A stretch of DNA of 19,193 nucleotides from Algoriphagus sp. (GTDB lineage Bacteria; Bacteroidota; Bacteroidia; Cytophagales; Cyclobacteriaceae), in the NCBI GenBank assembly GCA_023255285.1, contig JALRIY010000015.1, positions 1-19,193 of the forward strand, given 5' to 3'. The translations under genes and the position numbers were made by a program. Positions 14,346 to 19,193 of the stretch are shown here, piece after piece (position 1 is the stretch's first letter; each line of letters starts with the position of its first letter). Under the pieces are notes generated by a model that worked only from the letters and a program-made list of their open reading frames with translations, did no database searches and was not told the DNA's origin.

Positions 14346-16466
14346 ATGGACACAAAAAATAAGGCCGTCTCCCAAATTGCAATCATTGGTAATCCCAATG
14401 TAGGTAAATCCACTATTTTTAATTACCTCACGGGACTCAACCAAAAAATTGGAAATTACCCAGGTGTTACCGTAGATAAGAAAACAGGGACAATCCAAAT
14501 TCAAGGCGAAAATTTTGAAATCCTTGACCTACCAGGAACTTACAGCCTTTTCCCAAATTCAGAGGACGAAATCATTGCACATCGGGTATTAAATAATACA
14601 TCGCTCGAAAAGAGGCCTGATTTTGTCTTGATGGTGATTGACTCTACCCAATTATCTCGTGGACTCTTCTTAGCAACTCAGTTGATTGACTTAGGAGTAC
14701 AATTAACTATCCTGCTCAATATGGCAGATTTAGCTGCCGCAAAAAACATTGAGATCAGTAGCTACGAATTGTTCAAGCAGCTTGGGGTTCCAATATTGCA
14801 GACAGATGCTCGAAATCAAAAAGGTCTGGCACCTATTAAGGAAATTATCCAGCAGCGAAACTTTTCGAAAGGCTCACAATTTATTGATATTCTTGAAGTC
14901 CTACCAGCTGACTTACTAGATCAAGTAAAAGAAAAATTTGAGCTATCCAATCGCTACCAAGCGTATCAAATGATTCGATTTGGTGCCAAGGACAAGTCCA
15001 TAACTGAGCCCAAAAGAAACTGGTTACAGCAAACCCTAGACGAAAATGGCTTTAATCTCGAAGAAGCCCAATTAGAGGAAACCAAAATTCGTTACAAAAA
15101 AATTACAGATTTAGTTACCAAAGTATTAACTAAGAAAGCTACCCCAAAACCAAAATCAAGCCTTGACAAAGTAATTTTACATCCATTTTGGGGGTATCTC
15201 GTTTTTATTGGAGTGTTATTTTTGATTTTTCAAACCCTATTTTCTTGGGCTACTTATCCCATGGATTGGATTGACGGTTTTTTTGCCGACATCAGTAGAC
15301 AAGTGCTGACCGCCTTGCCAGAAGGCCCATTAACCAGATTATTGGCAGAAGGAATTGTTCCTGGTATTGGAGGTGTAGTTATTTTCATTCCCCAAATTGC
15401 ACTTTTATTTGGATTTCTTGCCATTTTGGAGGATACGGGCTACATGTCTAGGGTCGTATTCCTTTTGGACCGATGGATGCGGCCATTTGGGTTACATGGC
15501 AAAAGCATCGTTCCGCTAGTATCTGGTGTTGCCTGTGCCATTCCAGGGGTCATGGCAGCTAGAAATATCTCCAACTGGAAAGAAAAAATAATTACCATTC
15601 TAGTCACACCGCTAATGAGCTGCTCGGCTAGGCTTCCTGTTTACATCATTCTTATTGGCCTAAGTGTACCTCAAGAGATGCTTTTTGGTTGGGTAAACCT
15701 TCAGGCACTCGCACTATTAAGTCTTTATTTATTAGGCGTATTTGGGGTATTGGGAACAGCATTTCTCTTAAAACTTATTCTAAAATCTGAAGAAAAAAGT
15801 TTTTTAATGACTGAGCTCCCCTCCTACCGGCTTCCTCGTTGGAAAGACGTAGGTATTACGATGGTAGAAAAGTCAAAAACCTTCGTTTTTGAAGCTGGTA
15901 AAGTGATTTTGGCTATTTCCGTTGTCCTTTGGGTATTGGCATCTTATGGACCTCCTACCACTATGGAAGAAATCCGTCAACAAGGATCAGACCAATTGGC
16001 ATTAGCAACTAGTCCCGAACAAATAGATATCATTGAAGCAGAAACTAATTCGCTTTTGTTAGAAAATTCGTTTATCGGCATCATGGGAAGAACCATTGAG
16101 CCAGCCATTCAACCACTTGGGTACGATTGGAAAATAGGTATAGCCCTTATCACTTCTTTCGCCGCTCGTGAGGTATTTATCTCCACCATCGCAACCATTT
16201 ATAGCATCGGAGGAGACTTGGAAGACGAACTTACCATCCGAGAAAAACTAGCTATTCAAGTAAATGCAAATACTGGAGAAAAAACGTTCAATCCAGCTAC
16301 CTCCTACTCCTTGCTCGTCTTTTATGTATTTGCTATGCAATGCATGAGTACTTTAGCCGTTGTAAAAAGAGAGACAAAAGGTTGGAAATGGCCACTAATT
16401 CAAACCCTATATATGAGTTTACTGGCTTATTCAATGGCATGGATTACTTACCTAATTTTCTCCTAA
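14346..16466 (+). CDS. feoB: FeoB ferrous iron transporter
   Basis: A 706-residue inner-membrane Fe2+ transporter. The N-terminal G domain has the P-loop GNPNVGKS (15-22), switch Thr in VTVDKKTG (around 42), DLPG (61-64) and the G4 motif NMAD (125-128). A GDI-like helical region reaches about 265. The membrane part contains both gate repeats, IPQIALLFGFLAILEDTGYM and LVSGVACAIPGVMAARNIS, and PLMSCSARLPVYIILIG. The second-gate Cys-containing motif reads A-C-A-I-P-G-V-M-A instead of the enterobacterial G-C-N-V-P-A-I-M-A, a variant I believe common in Bacteroidota. Length is in the usual 650-780 range. FeoA lies 2 bp upstream, and a small Cys-rich membrane protein 1 bp downstream. Confidence 0.95.
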   Translation: MDTKNKAVSQIAIIGNPNVGKSTIFNYLTGLNQKIGNYPGVTVDKKTGTIQIQGENFEILDLPGTYSLFPNSEDEIIAHRVLNNTSLEKRPDFVLMVIDSTQLSRGLFLATQLIDLGVQLTILLNMADLAAAKNIEISSYELFKQLGVPILQTDARNQKGLAPIKEIIQQRNFSKGSQFIDILEVLPADLLDQVKEKFELSNRYQAYQMIRFGAKDKSITEPKRNWLQQTLDENGFNLEEAQLEETKIRYKKITDLVTKVLTKKATPKPKSSLDKVILHPFWGYLVFIGVLFLIFQTLFSWATYPMDWIDGFFADISRQVLTALPEGPLTRLLAEGIVPGIGGVVIFIPQIALLFGFLAILEDTGYMSRVVFLLDRWMRPFGLHGKSIVPLVSGVACAIPGVMAARNISNWKEKIITILVTPLMSCSARLPVYIILIGLSVPQEMLFGWVNLQALALLSLYLLGVFGVLGTAFLLKLILKSEEKSFLMTELPSYRLPRWKDVGITMVEKSKTFVFEAGKVILAISVVLWVLASYGPPTTMEEIRQQGSDQLALATSPEQIDIIEAETNSLLLENSFIGIMGRTIEPAIQPLGYDWKIGIALITSFAAREVFISTIATIYSIGGDLEDELTIREKLAIQVNANTGEKTFNPATSYSLLVFYVFAMQCMSTLAVVKRETKGWKWPLIQTLYMSLLAYSMAWITYLIFS

Positions 16467-16467
16467 A

Positions 16468-16584
16468 ATGGAACAACAACTTCTCGTTCTTCTTGCATTG
16501 ATAGGAGCTAGCTATTACCTGATTCGCAAATTCCTCCAAAAGCCTAGTGGAGGTTCAGGATGTGATCGCTGTGCCAAATCCTAA
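16468..16584 (+). CDS. FeoB-associated Cys-rich small membrane protein
   Basis: A 38-residue protein that begins 1 bp after the feoB stop codon: MEQQLLVLLALIGASYYLIR is a single membrane helix, followed by the basic linker KFLQKPSGGSG and a C-terminal C32-x2-C35 pair. The layout (one helix, Gly-rich hinge, short Cys tail) is that of the FeoB-associated Cys-rich membrane protein family, which takes the place of FeoC in many bacteria. The cysteines could bind iron or act as a redox or gating element; this is not established. Confidence 0.88.
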   Translation: MEQQLLVLLALIGASYYLIRKFLQKPSGGSGCDRCAKS

Positions 16585-16634
16585 ACGCTTTTCTAGGGCA
16601 TGGATTTCCCATTTTTTTTAATGAATATTGACGT

Positions 16635-18098
16635 ATGCGAAAAATAGCTTTTCAAAGCATACAAACTACCTTGTTTTCTTATGTCGGCGTAGTACTAGGC
16701 TATATCAACGTGCTGTGGCTCTATCCATATGCTTTAGATAGTACGCAACTGGGGATCTTCCGTACCATTCAAGATCTAGGTTTACTTCTGGTACCTTTTG
16801 CGCAGTTGGGTTTAGGACATGGAATCACACGCTATTTCCCCAAGCTAGAACAGAACCAAGCCGCCTTGCTTACCTTTAGCTTGCTCTTTTCCTTCTTGGG
16901 ATTTGGCTTGGTATCCGTATTTTTTTTCGGTTTCAAGGAAGAGATAGTCTCCTTATTTGCCTCCAATTCCCCGGAAGTCATCAATTTCCTTAGCATCGTC
17001 TTGTTTATCGCATTATTTTCTGTTTGGAATAGCATTCTTGATGCCTTTGCTCGATCCTATGTGAAAGTAGGTATTCCCACCTTCTTCAGAGAAGTATTCC
17101 TTCGATTACTTACCTCCGTCTTAGTAGCACTTTACTTACTCAAGTGTATTGGTTTTGACCAGGTAATGCAAGGGCTGGTATTGGTGTATGGGCTATCAAT
17201 GCTTGGGGTTACCATTTATATGGTTTGGCTAGGGGTGTTTAAATTCGATTTTTCTTGGAGTAGGTTTCCGAGGGGTTTTAAAAGTTCACTTCTCAAATAC
17301 AGCTTACTGACCTTTTTAGCAACAGCTGCCTCCACTCTCATCCTAAAAATTGACTCGGTCATGATCAGCTCCATGCTGAGTTTGGAAGCCAATGCCATCT
17401 ATTCCATTGCCTTTTATATGGCTTTGGTGATCGAACTTCCACGGAGAGCAATTTCCCAAGTAGCTATGCCCTTGATTGCTGATCATTTTGCACAGCAACG
17501 AATTCAAGAAATCAACCTCCTTTACCGGCAATTATCAAATCGTCAGCTCTACATTTGCCTGCTTCTCTTCGCACTTATTTGGGCCAACATTGACTCGATT
17601 TACCACTTTGTGCCCAATCGGGAAATCTACCAAACTGGGAAATGGGTCGTCTTGATTATTGCTCTTGGTAAATTAGTAGATGTAGCTTTTTCCTTAAATT
17701 CAGAGATTTTAGTCTTCTCGGCTTACTACCGATTCAACCTGATTTTGACCGTAAGCATGAGTATTATGCTGATCGCTACAAACTATTTTTTGATTCCTTT
17801 ATTGGGGATAGAAGGAGCCGCTGTAGGTTCTGCAGCAATCATGCTCGTCTACAACCTAGTCAAGTATGGCTACCTCAAATGGAAGCTAAACTTAGATCCA
17901 TTTAGTCTAGAAACCCTAAAAATTTTAGGGGCAGGAATTCTTACAGTAGCCTCCTTATACTTGAGCCCAGATTTTAGCAATCCACTATTATCAATAGTTT
18001 CAACTTCACTCCTTGTAATCGGTGTATTTGTTGGATGTTCCGCTTTATTTGGGGTGGGCAAAGAAGAGTGGGTATGGTTAAAAAATAGGGGAAAATAA
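16635..18098 (+). CDS. Polysaccharide biosynthesis / O-antigen flippase-like membrane protein
   Basis: A 487-residue multi-pass protein with about 12-14 hydrophobic helices, fitting the polysaccharide transporter branch (Wzx-like) of the MOP flippase superfamily. The N-terminus IQTTLFSYVGVVLGYINVLW followed by STQLGIFRTIQDLGLLLVPF, the LGLGHGITRYFPKL segment and the central ISSMLSLEANAIYSIAFYMA (helices 7-8 region) are typical. Members flip lipid-linked oligosaccharides across the inner membrane. No glycosyltransferase genes are adjacent, so its cargo cannot be inferred. There is a 50-bp gap after the feo genes and no strong terminator between them; a separate promoter is not evident. Confidence 0.87.
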   Translation: MRKIAFQSIQTTLFSYVGVVLGYINVLWLYPYALDSTQLGIFRTIQDLGLLLVPFAQLGLGHGITRYFPKLEQNQAALLTFSLLFSFLGFGLVSVFFFGFKEEIVSLFASNSPEVINFLSIVLFIALFSVWNSILDAFARSYVKVGIPTFFREVFLRLLTSVLVALYLLKCIGFDQVMQGLVLVYGLSMLGVTIYMVWLGVFKFDFSWSRFPRGFKSSLLKYSLLTFLATAASTLILKIDSVMISSMLSLEANAIYSIAFYMALVIELPRRAISQVAMPLIADHFAQQRIQEINLLYRQLSNRQLYICLLLFALIWANIDSIYHFVPNREIYQTGKWVVLIIALGKLVDVAFSLNSEILVFSAYYRFNLILTVSMSIMLIATNYFLIPLLGIEGAAVGSAAIMLVYNLVKYGYLKWKLNLDPFSLETLKILGAGILTVASLYLSPDFSNPLLSIVSTSLLVIGVFVGCSALFGVGKEEWVWLKNRGK

Positions 18099-18517
18099 TC
18101 CGGACCTAAGAGTGTTACGAAACCTCTAGTTTGACAAGATTTGAGCTGCCTTGATTTCGCAACCTTCCACTGTTATCCTGCTTTTTGAGCGAGGCTCCAC
18201 CCCGATTGCTTTCGGGACAGAGTGAGGCCTGATTTTGAAGGGGCTTTACTCGGTATTGATATTAATTTGTGAAGTTCGAACAAGTCGACGGCCCGGATTA
18301 CACAAATATAACGTTCCCTTTGGTTACTTGAAAACCAAATCTTTGAAAAGAGCCTTTTCAAATCCCACTCCGTACTAACTCGGCACCGATAACTCCAATT
18401 TTAAAAAGAAGAGTACCTAGTAGAGGGCTTTTTTTGAGGGATACAGAAAAAATATGTTTATAGCTACCCTAAGAATATTTAACAAAGATTACTTTTACCC
18501 TTGTAACGGAAGTAACC
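18099..18517. repeat. Hairpin-rich non-coding stretch, candidate intergenic repeat element
   Basis: There is no convincing gene in these 419 bp; short frames are broken on both strands. It holds several inverted repeats: CCCGA-N6-TCGGG (18201-18216), TTTGGTT-N7-AACCAAA (18319-18339) and TTTGAAAAG-AGC-CTTTTCAAA (18342-18362), with a T7 run at 18431-18437. The block around 18170-18300 is more GC-rich than the flanks. The clustering of stems resembles REP-like or other dispersed intergenic repeats, or a structured RNA. Only genome-wide comparison can decide. A weak promoter for the stress-protein gene may lie at 18490-18497 (TACTTTTA). Confidence 0.4.
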
Positions 18518-19193
18518 ATGTATCCAATAAAAAAAATGATTGTTTGCCTGGACCAAAGTCCATTGGATCAAACCTTAATCGCTTTTGCTGGCGCAATTGC
18601 AAAAGTAAATCAGGTGAAAAAAATTTACTTTACGAACGTGATTAAAAACTTTGGGCTACCCAAAGAGATGCTAGAGGAATTTCCTGATCTGATTGAAAAA
18701 ATGGTGGATGAAAGAAGAACTGCCATGGAAAATACAGTTCAAAAGTATTCGGATCCTCAGAAAGGACTCGAGGTTAGCTTTGTGGTAAAAGAAGGAAATC
18801 TTTCAAAAAAGATTTTAAAATTAGCTGAAGAAAAATCTGTTGATTTAATCCTTTTAGGAAAAAAAACAACCCTAGTTGGGACCGGAGTAGCTTCTCAACG
18901 GATGGCTCGACGAGCATCCTGTTCTTTACTTCTCGTACCAGAAGATGCCAAACCAAAATTCACCAGACTCTTAGTACCTAGTGATTTTTCTGAGCATTCA
19001 AAAATTGCGCTAGAGGAGGGTATTTTATGGGCTAAAAAACAAGGCATAAAAACAGAATTATTTTTCCAAAATGTATTCACTATACCCTCAGGATACTACT
19101 TTACTGGAAAAAGTCTCGAAGAATTTACAGACCAATTAAAAGCTCATGCAGCTGCAAACTTCAAAAAGTTTATCCGAAAAATTGACACAAAGG
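18518..19193 (+). CDS. Universal stress protein (UspA family), C-terminal part beyond window
   Basis: An open frame from the ATG at 18518 runs off the right edge (225 codons visible). The first Usp domain spans about residues 1-142: the start YPIKKMIVCLDQSPLDQTLI, a central VEE-like helix (VVKEGNLSKKILKLAEEKS), then VDLILLGKKTTLVGTGVASQ and SCSLLLVPEDA. A second domain opens at about 147 with FTRLLVPSDFSEHSKIALEE, so this is a tandem two-domain Usp. The G-x2-G-x9-G-S ATP loop of ATP-binding Usps is not clearly conserved in domain 1. An in-frame Met at codon 7 is an alternative start. Likely a soluble stress or energy-status protein. Confidence 0.88.
   Translation, partial: MYPIKKMIVCLDQSPLDQTLIAFAGAIAKVNQVKKIYFTNVIKNFGLPKEMLEEFPDLIEKMVDERRTAMENTVQKYSDPQKGLEVSFVVKEGNLSKKILKLAEEKSVDLILLGKKTTLVGTGVASQRMARRASCSLLLVPEDAKPKFTRLLVPSDFSEHSKIALEEGILWAKKQGIKTELFFQNVFTIPSGYYFTGKSLEEFTDQLKAHAAANFKKFIRKIDTK

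Noticed and set aside
16596..16619. Possible terminator between the feo genes and the flippase gene
   Set aside because: There is a T8 run, but the stem before it has only about 4 bp, too weak to call.
18173..18361. Short minus-strand open frame in the flippase/stress-protein spacer
   Set aside because: No domain or homology recognised; it is built from the hairpin sequences and is more likely non-coding.

Overview
The window looks like a chromosomal segment of a Bacteroidota bacterium, most likely a cytophagalean (Cyclobacteriaceae-like; inferred from protein style, AT-rich intergenic DNA and promoters, not from a marker gene). Many genes have a match to the Bacteroidota -7 box TAnnTTTG upstream and no Shine-Dalgarno sequence. 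I see no rRNA, tRNA, CRISPR array, transposase or phage gene.

Left part (1-4488). Reading leftward are a MATE efflux pump cut by the window edge, a NUDIX hydrolase 3 bp upstream of it, an Lrp/AsnC regulator with a strong terminator, and an exported TPR protein. A divergent multi-pass membrane protein of unknown function faces the next block.

Light/DNA-repair block (4485-6423). A cryptochrome/photolyase-family flavoprotein and a 48-aa DUF2256 zinc-binding protein form a tight leftward pair. A divergent TIGR03643-family gene lies next to them. The DUF2256 gene overlaps the preceding rightward gene tail to tail by 4 bp.

Sulfur block (6633-11399). It contains a single-domain rhodanese, a three-gene leftward operon (TSUP/TauE-SafE exporter, sterol-desaturase-type di-iron membrane protein, small membrane protein), a Crp/Fnr regulator with a Cys-x5-Cys-Cys motif, and a divergent type II sulfide:quinone oxidoreductase. 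Four palindromes of the form nGTGAC-N4-GTyACn, one of them degenerate, occur upstream of the four transcription units. Each is centred 55-65 bp upstream of the start codon. In three of four cases it is also 33-34 bp from a good -7 box. The recognition helix of the regulator carries the R-E-x3-R pattern that CRP uses to read GTGA. I read this as a local, probably sulfide- or persulfide-responsive regulon that includes a lipid-hydroxylase-like gene. This is the main discovery in the window.

Iron block (11606-16584). A TonB-dependent receptor of the heme/hemoglobin type is followed by feoA, feoB and a 38-aa Cys-containing FeoB-associated membrane protein, the last three almost touching.

Right end (16635-19193). 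A polysaccharide flippase-like membrane protein is followed by a 419-bp non-coding stretch rich in hairpins that may be an intergenic repeat element. A universal stress protein gene then runs off the window.
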